Part shown: positions 9,113-16,805 of the stretch, piece by piece
How the letters are laid out: each line of letters begins with the position of its first letter
Position numbering within the stretch: the first letter of the stretch is position 1
Assembly (NCBI RefSeq): GCF_030378205.1
Contig: NZ_CP127385.1
Span: forward strand, 2,210,001 to 2,274,000
Direction: 5' to 3'
Length of the DNA: 64,000 nucleotides
Origin: Bradyrhizobium sp. NP1
GTDB taxonomy: Bacteria; Pseudomonadota; Alphaproteobacteria; Rhizobiales; Xanthobacteraceae
Translations under genes and position numbers: made by a program
Notes under the pieces: model-generated
Told to the model about the DNA's origin: nothing
Seen by the model: the letters and a program-made list of their open reading frames with translations, nothing else
Databases searched by the model: none

Positions 9113-9847
9113 ATGTCTCTCTGGAACCGACACGCCATTTTCGAGAAGAACTCGATCATCCTGATCGTGGGCATCCTCGCCGTCATCGCGATCGGTGGCC
9201 TCGTCGAGATCACCCCGCTGTTCTACCTGAAGAGCACGATCGAGGTGGTCGACGGCGTCAGGCCCTATACGCCATTGGAGCTGGCCGGCCGCAACATCTA
9301 TGTCCGTGAGGGCTGCTATCTCTGCCACTCGCAGATGATCCGCCCGCTGCGCGACGAGGCCGAGCGCTATGGCCATTATTCGCTCGCGGCGGAGAGCATG
9401 TACGATCACCCGTTCCAGTGGGGATCGAAGCGCACGGGCCCGGATCTGGCGCGGGTCGGCGCCAAGTACTCCGACGACTGGCACGTCCGCCACCTGATCG
9501 ATCCGCGCTCGATCGTGCCGCAGTCGATCATGCCGGGCTATCCGGCGCTGGCGACGACGGAGGTCGACCTCGGCAACGTCGCCGCGCACCTGCGCACCAA
9601 CCGCGCGGTCGGCGTTCCCTATACCGACGACCAGATCGCCAATGCCGCGGCCGACCTGAAGGCGCAGACCGATCCCGACAGCCCCGGTCTCGACGGCTTC
9701 CAGAAGCGCTATCCGAAAGCGGTCGTGCGAAATTTCGATGGCAAGAGCGGCAATCCGACCGAGCTCGACGCGCTGGTCGCCTACCTGCAGATGCTGGGTA
9801 CGCTGGTCGACTTTAAGCTCTACGACGAAAAAGCCAACCTGCGCTGA
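9113..9847 (+). CDS. fixO: cbb3 oxidase monohaem cytochrome c subunit FixO
   Basis: Membrane-anchored cytochrome c subunit of 244 residues. An N-terminal anchor (about 14-32) precedes the haem site C68-YL-C71-H72. The distal Met ligand is probably in the SIMPGY segment. FixO passes electrons from FixP to FixN on the periplasmic side. Its position between fixN and fixQ is the standard order. Confidence 0.96.
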   Translation: MSLWNRHAIFEKNSIILIVGILAVIAIGGLVEITPLFYLKSTIEVVDGVRPYTPLELAGRNIYVREGCYLCHSQMIRPLRDEAERYGHYSLAAESMYDHPFQWGSKRTGPDLARVGAKYSDDWHVRHLIDPRSIVPQSIMPGYPALATTEVDLGNVAAHLRTNRAVGVPYTDDQIANAAADLKAQTDPDSPGLDGFQKRYPKAVVRNFDGKSGNPTELDALVAYLQMLGTLVDFKLYDEKANLR

Positions 9848-9857
9848 GGGGGCCGAC

Positions 9858-10022
9858 ATGAAAGCGATCGTTTCAATCGAGAACCTGGCATCGAGCTTCG
9901 TGCTGACCTTCTGGACGCCGATCTTCGTCGCCATTTTCGTCGCCATCGTCATCTACGCGCTGCGTCCCCGCAACAAGGCGCTGTTCGATGACGCGGCCAG
10001 GATGCCGCTGCGGGAGGATTGA
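9858..10022 (+). CDS. fixQ: cbb3 oxidase small subunit FixQ
   Basis: A 54-residue protein with one transmembrane helix (about 13-35) and a basic segment ALRPRNKALF after it, as usual for FixQ/CcoQ. It stabilises the interaction of FixP with the core complex in studied rhizobia. GGGGG lies upstream of the ATG; fixP begins 6 bp after the stop. Confidence 0.93.
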   Translation: MKAIVSIENLASSFVLTFWTPIFVAIFVAIVIYALRPRNKALFDDAARMPLRED

Positions 10023-10028
10023 CAGATC

Positions 10029-10901
10029 ATGAGCGAGCATCACGAAGTCGACAGCGTTTCCGGCCGCACCACCACCGGCCACGAATGGGACGGCATCAAG
10101 GAACTGAACACGCCGCTGCCGCGCTGGTGGATCCTGACGTTCTACGCCACCATCGTCTGGGCGATCGGCTACTGGGTCGTCTATCCGGCCTGGCCGCTGG
10201 TGACGGGCTACACCACGGGCCTGTTCCACTATTCGACGCGCGCGAGCGTCACCGAGGAGCTGGCGAACCTCGAGGCCATGCGCGGCGAGAAGATGAAGGT
10301 GCTCGGCAACGCCTCGCTCGCCGAGATCGAGAAGGACCCGGCGCTGCTGGCGCTGGCGCGGGCGCGCGGCAAGACGGTGTTTGCCGACAACTGCGCGCCG
10401 TGCCACGGCAGCGGCGGCGCCGGCGCCAAGGGCTTCCCGAACCTCAACGACGACGACTGGCTGTGGGGCGGCTCGCTCGACCAGATCATGCAGACCATTC
10501 AGTACGGCGCGCGGTCCGGCAATGCCAAGGCGCATGAAGGCCAGATGCTGGCGTTCGGCCGCGACGGCATCCTCAAGCCGGACCAGATCGTGACGGTGGC
10601 GAATTATGTCCGGTCGCTGTCGGGGCTTTCCACTGCGCCCGGCTACGATGCAGCAGCCGGCAAGAAGATCTTTGCCGAGAACTGCGTGAGCTGCCATGGC
10701 GAGAACGGCAAGGGTAACCAGGAGTTCGGCGCGCCCGACCTGACCGACCATATCTGGCTGTACGGGGCCGACGAGGCGACGCTGGTGGAGACCATCACCA
10801 ACGGCCGCGCCGGCGTCATGCCGGCCTGGAGCGGACGCCTCGATCCCGTCACCATCAAGGCGCTCACGGTCTTCGTGCATTCGCTTGGCGGCGGCAAATA
10901 G
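10029..10901 (+). CDS. fixP: cbb3 oxidase dihaem cytochrome c subunit FixP
   Basis: Dihaem cytochrome c of 290 residues with an N-terminal membrane anchor (about 34-54). The haem c sites are C122-AP-C125-H126 and C219-VS-C222-H223. FixP receives electrons from the bc1 complex and passes them to FixO. Its length matches CcoP of rhizobia. It closes the operon and is followed by a strong terminator at 10932. Confidence 0.96.
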   Translation: MSEHHEVDSVSGRTTTGHEWDGIKELNTPLPRWWILTFYATIVWAIGYWVVYPAWPLVTGYTTGLFHYSTRASVTEELANLEAMRGEKMKVLGNASLAEIEKDPALLALARARGKTVFADNCAPCHGSGGAGAKGFPNLNDDDWLWGGSLDQIMQTIQYGARSGNAKAHEGQMLAFGRDGILKPDQIVTVANYVRSLSGLSTAPGYDAAAGKKIFAENCVSCHGENGKGNQEFGAPDLTDHIWLYGADEATLVETITNGRAGVMPAWSGRLDPVTIKALTVFVHSLGGGK

Positions 10902-10931
10902 GCCGGGAAAGCAACGCGAGGCTGGGGTGCG

Positions 10932-10961
10932 GCGGGCCGGTTTTTTCCGGCCCGCTTTTAT
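10932..10961 (+). terminator. Rho-independent terminator of fixNOQP
   Basis: Arms GCGGGCCGG and CCGGCCCGC form a perfect 9-bp stem around a TTTTTT loop. TTTTAT follows. Confidence 0.85.
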
Positions 10962-10963
10962 CG

Positions 10964-10977
10964 TTGATGTAGGTCAA
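10964..10977 (+). promoter_or_regulatory. FixK box of the fixGHIS operon
   Basis: TTGATGTAGGTCAA. The centre at 10970.5 predicts transcription from about 11012, 21 nt before fixG. It lies 3 bp after the fixNOQP terminator. Confidence 0.85.
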
Positions 10978-11032
10978 GCTCATCGGCGCGATCGCGCCTT
11001 AGGTTCAGGCCAGGATCACCCGAGCCTCCGGT

Positions 11033-12490
11033 ATGAACAAGACCGTGTCCACCGACGAACTCCTTGCTGACGATGACGGTCCGCTCTATGTGGCCCACAA
11101 GAAGGTGTATCCGCAGAAGGTGTCCGGCACCTTCCGCAGGATCAAATGGGGGCTGATGGCGGTTTGCCTCGGCGTCTACTACCTGCTGCCGTTCGTGCGC
11201 TGGAATCGCGGGCTCGGCGCGCCGGACCAGGCGGTGCTGATCGACTTTCCGAATCGGCGGTTCTATTTCTTCTTCATCGAGCTGTGGCCGCAGGAGATCT
11301 ACTACTTCACGGGGCTACTGATCCTGGCCGCGATCGCGCTGTTCCTGATGAACGCGCTGGGCGGACGGGTGTGGTGCGGCTATCTCTGTCCGCAGACGGT
11401 GTGGACCGACCTGTTCTACGCGGTCGAGCGCTGGATCGAGGGCGATCGCCGGCAGCGGATGAAGGCGGACGCCGCGGGCATGACGGTCAACCGCGCGGCG
11501 CGGCTTGTCGCCAAGCATGCGATCTGGCTGATGATCGCCTGGTGGACCGGCGGCGCCTGGGTGCTCTACTTCTCCGATGCGCCGACGCTGGTGAAGGATC
11601 TCGCCACCTTCCAGGCTCCGGCCATCGCCTATGTCTGGATCGGCATCCTGACGGCCACCACCTATCTGCTCGCGGGCTACATGCGCGAGCAGGTCTGCGT
11701 CTACATGTGCCCGTGGCCGCGCATCCAGGCCGCGCTCACCGACGAATGGGCGCTGAACGTCACCTACAAATATGATCGCGGCGAGCCGCGCTGCTCGGTG
11801 AAGAAGGCGATCGATCTGCGCGCGCTCGGGGAAAAGGTCGGCGACTGCATCGACTGCTACCAGTGCGTCGCGGTCTGCCCCACCGGAATCGACATCCGCG
11901 ACGGCGCGCAGCTCGGCTGCATCCAGTGCGGGCTCTGCATCGACGCCTGCGATTCCGTGATGCGCAAGATTGGTCGTCCGGCCCGCCTGATCGGCTATGA
12001 CAACGACATCAACGTCCAGCGGCGGATCGCGGGCAAGGCGGAGGTCTTCAAGCCCGTGCGCGCCCGCACCGTGGTCTATGCCTCGCTGATCGTCGCGGTC
12101 TGCGCGGTGATGCTCTACGCGCTGCTGACGCGGACGCTGCTCGATGTCAACGTGCTGCACGACCGCAATCCGGTCGCTGTCAAGCTCAGCGACGGCTCGA
12201 TCCGCAACGGCTACACCCTGCGCTTCCTGAACAAGCGCGGCTTCGACCGCGTGATCGCGGTCGATGTCGACGGCCCCGCCAACGCGTCCGTGCATGTCGT
12301 CGGCCTGGACTCGGTGACGCCGGATCGCCCGATGATCATTATCGGCCGCGACCAGACCACCGAGTTGCGCGTGCTGGTCACGGCACCCTTCGACGAGAAG
12401 GCCGAGAAGAGCGTGCCGGTGACGTTCCGCGTCACCGACATCGGGCTCGGCGAGGTCGCGACCGCGACCGACCATTTTGTCACGCCTTAA
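11033..12490 (+). CDS. fixG: Membrane ferredoxin-like assembly protein FixG (CcoG)
   Basis: Polytopic membrane protein of 485 residues with two [4Fe-4S] motifs, CIDCYQCVAVCP and CIQCGLCIDAC. The upstream WCGYLCPQTVW and CPWPRIQ segments are typical of CcoG. It is a cupric reductase or electron-transfer factor for copper delivery to the cbb3 oxidase in studied homologs. A C-terminal Ig-like domain (about 370-485) is present. It is the first gene of fixGHIS, 27 bp before fixH. Confidence 0.95.
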   Translation: MNKTVSTDELLADDDGPLYVAHKKVYPQKVSGTFRRIKWGLMAVCLGVYYLLPFVRWNRGLGAPDQAVLIDFPNRRFYFFFIELWPQEIYYFTGLLILAAIALFLMNALGGRVWCGYLCPQTVWTDLFYAVERWIEGDRRQRMKADAAGMTVNRAARLVAKHAIWLMIAWWTGGAWVLYFSDAPTLVKDLATFQAPAIAYVWIGILTATTYLLAGYMREQVCVYMCPWPRIQAALTDEWALNVTYKYDRGEPRCSVKKAIDLRALGEKVGDCIDCYQCVAVCPTGIDIRDGAQLGCIQCGLCIDACDSVMRKIGRPARLIGYDNDINVQRRIAGKAEVFKPVRARTVVYASLIVAVCAVMLYALLTRTLLDVNVLHDRNPVAVKLSDGSIRNGYTLRFLNKRGFDRVIAVDVDGPANASVHVVGLDSVTPDRPMIIIGRDQTTELRVLVTAPFDEKAEKSVPVTFRVTDIGLGEVATATDHFVTP

Positions 12491-12517
12491 AATCCGGGAC
12501 GACGAGGAGCGAGAGCC

Positions 12518-13015
12518 ATGAACACCCCCGCTTCGACCATGCGGCCAATTACCGGGCGCTTCGTTCTCATTGCCGTCGTCGCCTTCTTCGCCGTCGTGAT
12601 CAGCGTCAACGTGGTGATGATGCGGCTTGCCATCGCGACGCTCCCGGGCACCGAGGTCGACAGCGCCTACGCGGCGAGCCTGGCCTATCAGAAGGAAATC
12701 CAGGCCGCCCAGCAGCAGGCCATGCGCAACTGGAAGGTCGACGCGCATATCGAGCGCGGCGCCGACGGCGTCGCGACGCTGAATATCGATGCGCGTGACG
12801 GGGATGGTGCGCCGCTCACCGGGCTTGCCGTCTTTGCCCGGCTTGAACGGCCGACCGACCGGCGCGCCGACCAGGCTTTCGAGCTTGCCGCGAGCGGCTC
12901 CGCCTATCGCGGCACGGCGCGCGGCGTCGCCGCGGGTCAGTGGGAACTCGTCATCGAGGCGGACGCGAACGGGCAGCGCCTGTTCCGGTCGCGCAATCGC
13001 ATCGTCCTGAAGTGA
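12518..13015 (+). CDS. fixH: cbb3 oxidase assembly protein FixH
   Basis: A 165-residue protein with one N-terminal membrane helix (about 14-36) and a periplasmic domain of FixH type (LARLERPTDRRADQ, QWELVIEAD). FixH homologs assist copper insertion or assembly of cbb3. It lies between fixG and fixI, with fixI 12 bp downstream. Confidence 0.93.
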   Translation: MNTPASTMRPITGRFVLIAVVAFFAVVISVNVVMMRLAIATLPGTEVDSAYAASLAYQKEIQAAQQQAMRNWKVDAHIERGADGVATLNIDARDGDGAPLTGLAVFARLERPTDRRADQAFELAASGSAYRGTARGVAAGQWELVIEADANGQRLFRSRNRIVLK

Positions 13016-13027
13016 GGGGGCGGTCTG

Positions 13028-15220
13028 ATGCAGGCGACCATGGACTTTTCCCACTACCTCAGGAGCGCGGGCAGCGGCGTGCTGCACCTCGACCTCGCGG
13101 TTGAGGGCATCAACTGCGCCGGCTGCATGGCCAGGATCGAGCGCAGCCTTGCGAAGATTCCCGATGTGACGCTGGCGCGCGTCAACCTGACCGACCATCG
13201 CCTGGCGGTGGAGTGGAAGGCGGGATCGATCGACCCGGCGATGTTCGTCGACCGGCTCGCCGCGCTCGGCTACAAGGCCTATCCATTCGAGCGGGCAGGG
13301 GCCGAGACGCAGGAGGCCGAGCGCGCCAGTGCGCTGCTGCGCCGGCTCGGCGTTGCCGCCTTCGCTGCCATGAACGTGATGATGCTGTCGGTGCCGGTCT
13401 GGTCCGGCAACCTCAGCGACATGCTGCCCGAGCAGCGCGACTTCTTCCACTGGCTGTCGGCGCTGATCGTGCTGCCGGCCGCGGCCTATTCCGCGCAGCC
13501 GTTCTTCGCGTCCGCCTGGTCGGCGCTCAGGGTGCGCAGCGTCAACATGGACGTGCCGATCTCGATCGGCATCGTGCTGGCGCTCGCGATGTCGCTGGTC
13601 GAGACCGCCTTCCACGCCGAGCACGCCTATTTCGACGCCGCGATCATGCTGATCGCCTTCCTGCTCGCGGGCCGCTATCTCGACCAGAACATGCGGCGGC
13701 GGACGCGCGCGTTCGCCGGCAATCTCGCAGCGCTGAAGGCGGAAACCGCCACCAAATTCATCAACGACGACGAGATCCGCACCGTCCCGGTCGCGGCGAT
13801 CGAGCCGGGCGATATCGTCCTGCTGCGGCCGGGCGAGCGCTCGACCGTCGACGGCACCGTGGTCAGCGGCCGCTCCGAGATCGACCAGAGCCTGATCACG
13901 GGAGAAACGCTCCCCGTGACCGCCACGGCCGGCAGCGCGGTGTTCGCCGGCACGCTGGTGCGGTCCGGCACCTTGCGCGTCCGCGTGTCGGCGGCTTCGG
14001 AAGGCACGTTGCTCTCCGAGATCTCGCGGCTGCTCGACAATGCGCTGCAGGCCCGCTCGCGTTATCTGCGGCTCGCCGAACGCGCCTCGCGGCTTTACGC
14101 GCCGGTCGTGCATGCGGCGGCGCTCCTGACCATGCTGGGCTGGCTTGTCGCCGGCGCGACGCTGCATGACTCGATCGTCACCGCGATCGCCGTCCTCATC
14201 ATCACCTGTCCCTGCGCGCTCGGGCTTGCCATTCCAGCGGTGCAGACGGTCGCCTCCGGCGCGCTGTTCGGCTCCGGCGTGCTGCTCAACGCGGGCGACG
14301 CCATCGAGCGCATGGCCGAGGTCGATCGCGTCATCTTCGACAAGACGGGAACGCTGACCTTGCCTGAGCTTGATGTCGCGAACCTCGCCAACATTCCGGC
14401 CGATGTCGTCGCGCTTGCCGGGCGCCTTGCGCTGTCGAGCCGTCATCCGGTGGCCGTCGCAATCGCGCGCGCGGCTTCTGCCACCGCGCCGCTATCGGGT
14501 GTTGAGGAGGAGCCGGGGCAGGGCGTCCATGGCCTGCTCGATGGCGTCGAGATCAGGCTCGGCCGGCCGTCTTATTGCGGCGCCGACCGGCTGGCCAATG
14601 CGATCCTGAGCCGCGATCCGGAAGCCTCGGTCGTGGCGTTCAGGCATGGCGAGGTCTGTCACGTTTTTGCGGTGAGACAACGCCTGCGGGGCGACGCCCC
14701 GGAGGTCGTGGCACGGCTCCAGCGCTTGGGCATCGCGGTTGAAATCATCTCCGGCGATCGCGAGCCGGCGGTGCGCGCGGCGGCGGAAGCGCTTGGAATC
14801 AGCGAGTGGCGCGCGGAAATGACGCCGGTCGACAAGATCGCGCGGATCACCGACGTCGCGCAGCGCGGCTCCAAGGTGCTGATGGTCGGCGATGGGCTCA
14901 ACGACGCGCCGGCGCTCGCGGCCGCGCACGCTTCGATGTCCCCGATCACCGCGACCCATATGAGCCAGGCGGTCGCGGACGCGGTGTTTCTGGGCGATCG
15001 GCTGACGCCGGTGGTGTCGGCGGTTGCAATCTCGCGCAGGGCGCTGCGCTTGATGCGCGAAAATCTCTGGCTTGCGGTGGTCTACAACGCGTTTGCGGTG
15101 CCGATCGCGGTTGCCGGCGTGGTCACGCCGCTGATCGCGGCGGCCGCGATGTCCGGCTCCTCGCTGCTCGTCATGCTCAATGCGCTGCGCGCACGGTCCG
15201 CAAGGAAGGAGGCCGTCTGA
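13028..15220 (+). CDS. fixI: Copper-transporting P1B-type ATPase FixI (CcoI)
   Basis: Copper ATPase of 730 residues needed for cbb3 assembly. It has an N-terminal heavy-metal-binding domain with C30-AG-C33, the membrane metal site C394-P-C396, phosphorylation motif DKTGTLT from D438, and the hinge GDGLNDAPAL. This is the CopA2/FixI subgroup, which exports Cu slowly to feed oxidase maturation. Its stop overlaps the fixS start (TGATG). Confidence 0.95.
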   Translation: MQATMDFSHYLRSAGSGVLHLDLAVEGINCAGCMARIERSLAKIPDVTLARVNLTDHRLAVEWKAGSIDPAMFVDRLAALGYKAYPFERAGAETQEAERASALLRRLGVAAFAAMNVMMLSVPVWSGNLSDMLPEQRDFFHWLSALIVLPAAAYSAQPFFASAWSALRVRSVNMDVPISIGIVLALAMSLVETAFHAEHAYFDAAIMLIAFLLAGRYLDQNMRRRTRAFAGNLAALKAETATKFINDDEIRTVPVAAIEPGDIVLLRPGERSTVDGTVVSGRSEIDQSLITGETLPVTATAGSAVFAGTLVRSGTLRVRVSAASEGTLLSEISRLLDNALQARSRYLRLAERASRLYAPVVHAAALLTMLGWLVAGATLHDSIVTAIAVLIITCPCALGLAIPAVQTVASGALFGSGVLLNAGDAIERMAEVDRVIFDKTGTLTLPELDVANLANIPADVVALAGRLALSSRHPVAVAIARAASATAPLSGVEEEPGQGVHGLLDGVEIRLGRPSYCGADRLANAILSRDPEASVVAFRHGEVCHVFAVRQRLRGDAPEVVARLQRLGIAVEIISGDREPAVRAAAEALGISEWRAEMTPVDKIARITDVAQRGSKVLMVGDGLNDAPALAAAHASMSPITATHMSQAVADAVFLGDRLTPVVSAVAISRRALRLMRENLWLAVVYNAFAVPIAVAGVVTPLIAAAAMSGSSLLVMLNALRARSARKEAV

Positions 15221-15426
15221 TGGAAGTCCTGGTGTTTCTCGTCCCGCTCGCCATCACGCTCGGCTTTCTCGGCCTGATGGGCTTTTTGTGGTCGCTGCGC
15301 AGTGGCCAGTATGAGGACCTCGATGGCGCGGCGTGGCGCGCCATCGCCGATGACGAACCGGCTGAGGCGGTGGTGGAAGTGCAATCTCAGCAGCAGCAAA
15401 AAGGCAGCACGGCCGGTTGCCGGTAG
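15220..15426 (+). CDS. fixS: cbb3 oxidase assembly protein FixS
   Basis: A 68-residue protein with one N-terminal transmembrane helix (about 3-25) and the family motif FLWSLRSGQYEDLDGAAWRA. The start overlaps the fixI stop and GGAGG lies upstream. Its C-terminal polar tail (VQSQQQQKGSTAGCR) extends past the usual end. The last 40 bp overlap, in the opposite direction, the 3' end of the FixK-boxed gene at 15387-15647. Confidence 0.92.
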   Translation: MEVLVFLVPLAITLGFLGLMGFLWSLRSGQYEDLDGAAWRAIADDEPAEAVVEVQSQQQQKGSTAGCR

Positions 15427-15647
15427 CGCCAGTGCGTCGCGGTCACCGCGACCGGCCGCAGCGTCTCGGCGTCGAGCCAGCCGTCGGCGCAACGCAGACA
15501 GGAAAAGCCGAGCACGCTGATCTCGTCGCCGATCACGGCGAGTTCGAGCTCGCGATGAAGCGGCGCGGTCGCGATCTCGCGCCATTCCGGAGTCGCGGTG
15601 AACTTCGCAACAAGCGCCTTGAGCCAGGACATCATGAGCCAGGACAT
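15387..15647 (-). CDS. Small conserved protein, paralog of 213-410
   Basis: About 86 residues on the minus strand. The core repeats the motif series of the gene at 213-410: W-x-x-I-x-TAP, LE-x-AVI, F-x-C-x-R, DGW and THWR. The N-terminus (MSWLMMSWLKALVAKF) adds a short amphipathic helix. Start ATG is at 15647, with nearby alternatives at 15635 and 15632. The FixK box at 15703-15716 predicts transcription from about 15668, which fits this start. The tail ends PFCCC and overlaps fixS. The function is unknown. Confidence 0.72.
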   Translation of the reverse strand: MSWLMMSWLKALVAKFTATPEWREIATAPLHRELELAVIGDEISVLGFSCLRCADGWLDAETLRPVAVTATHWRYRQPAVLPFCCC

Positions 15648-15702
15648 CGGCAGTCCCCGTGGATGATGGAATCCAGTATCGCGGCAGGCGCGCGTTCTCG
15701 CC

Positions 15703-15716
15703 TTGACCTGCCTCAA
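15703..15716. promoter_or_regulatory. FixK box, best fit to the minus-strand small gene
   Basis: TTGACCTGCCTCAA. The centre at 15709.5 minus 41.5 gives about 15668, 21 nt before the minus-strand ATG at 15647. On the plus strand it would leave a leader of about 100 nt for fixK, so it fits that gene less well. Confidence 0.72.
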
Positions 15717-15740
15717 CGGGGGGCCGGCGCTGCGCCAAAG

Positions 15741-15765
15741 CCGTAAAATTACGGAGACCTACGGG
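15741..15765 (+). promoter_or_regulatory. Candidate FixJ-responsive site upstream of fixK
   Basis: CCGTAA-AA-TTACGG is an inverted repeat (15741-15754), followed by CCTACGGG at 15758-15765. FixJ targets contain TACG/CGTA-type half-sites, and fixK is the classical FixJ target, so this is the likeliest site. The assignment is inference; a simple FixK site at good spacing is absent here. Confidence 0.4.
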
Positions 15766-15852
15766 ATTATACCTAGGGGGAATATCCAAATTTCGGAATT
15801 TTGGGAAACCGGCAAACTCCCGGCCATGAACGATTGAACCGGGAGTTGCACC

Positions 15853-16536
15853 ATGCTCGCCACCGCCGCTGTCACCACCGCCAAGTCGCCGATTTACGCC
15901 CGCCCGCCGGTGTCGGTTCGCAGCAACTCGTTGCCCGAGGGGCCGCTGGCGCTGATGGGCGCGCCGATGCGCTTTGCCCGAAACGCCGAAGTCTATGGCG
16001 AGGACGAGCCCGCGGAATATCTCTATCAGGTGATTTCCGGCGCCGTGCGCACCTACCGGATGCTCGACGACGGCCGCCGCCAGATCAGCGCGTTCTATCT
16101 TCCCGGCGACATCTTCGGCATCGAGGCCGGCGACGTTCACCTGTCGTCCGCCGAAGCGGTGGCCGAATCGCAGGTCCTGGTCGTCAAGCGCGCGAGCGTG
16201 ATGGCGCGCGCCGAACACGAGAAGGATCTCGCCAGGCAGCTCTGGAAGCTGACCGTGCAGGAGCTGCGGCGGGTGCAGCAGCACTCGCTGATCCTGATCA
16301 AGAATGCCGAAGAGCGCGTCGCCGGGTTCCTGCTGGAGATGGCCGGCCGCGGCTCGTCCGGAACGGCGATCGAATTGCCGATGTCGCGCCAGGACATCGC
16401 CGACTATCTCGGGCTGACCATCGAGACGGTTTCCCGCACCTTCACCCAGTTCGTGCAGTCCGGCATGATCGCGCTGGAGACCTCGCGGCGCGTCCAGTTC
16501 CGCAACCGCGCGGCGCTCAATCACCTCAACGGCTGA
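15853..16536 (+). CDS. fixK: Crp/Fnr-family regulator FixK
   Basis: A 227-residue Crp/Fnr activator. The cyclic-nucleotide-like domain spans about 30-140 and the winged helix about 150-220. The recognition helix T189-I-E191-T-V-S-R195 has the E-x3-R pattern that reads TTG-N8-CAA boxes. No Cys occurs in the protein, so there is no FNR-type iron-sulfur cluster, as expected for FixK rather than FnrN. S178 stands where B. japonicum FixK2 has redox-active Cys183. The gene closes the fix region; a FixJ-like palindrome precedes it. FixK1 versus FixK2 orthology cannot be decided here. Confidence 0.9.
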   Translation: MLATAAVTTAKSPIYARPPVSVRSNSLPEGPLALMGAPMRFARNAEVYGEDEPAEYLYQVISGAVRTYRMLDDGRRQISAFYLPGDIFGIEAGDVHLSSAEAVAESQVLVVKRASVMARAEHEKDLARQLWKLTVQELRRVQQHSLILIKNAEERVAGFLLEMAGRGSSGTAIELPMSRQDIADYLGLTIETVSRTFTQFVQSGMIALETSRRVQFRNRAALNHLNG

Positions 16537-16551
16537 ATCGATTCGAGGATT

Positions 16552-16586
16552 GCGGCCGCGGCGCACTGCGCGGCGGCCGCTTTTCT
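16552..16586 (+). terminator. Terminator downstream of fixK
   Basis: Two copies of the self-complementary GCGGCCGC (16552-16559 and 16573-16580) form a stem around a 13-nt loop. TTTTCTT follows. Confidence 0.75.
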
Positions 16587-16805
16587 TTGCCTGCCAGCGA
16601 CCGTCCACGGCCATCGGCCGAATCCAGTTTGGAATTCTGCGTAAATCGAACCAAAAACATTAATTTCTGTCGCAATATGGCGTGAACGATCGAGATTCGC
16701 AGGAAAGCAAAGCCAACTTCCTGATAAAAGCCATCATCTGCCGGTGCGCGCTGCCGTTGACGGCTCAAATGCGCCCGGGAATGAGGTTCAGGAGGTGTCT
16801 GATCG

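Noticed and set aside
11315..14446. Very long minus-strand open frame (1043 codons) opposite fixG-fixI
   Set aside because: Composition is Arg/His/Asp-rich in the way typical of antisense frames; the plus strand carries complete fixG, fixH and fixI.
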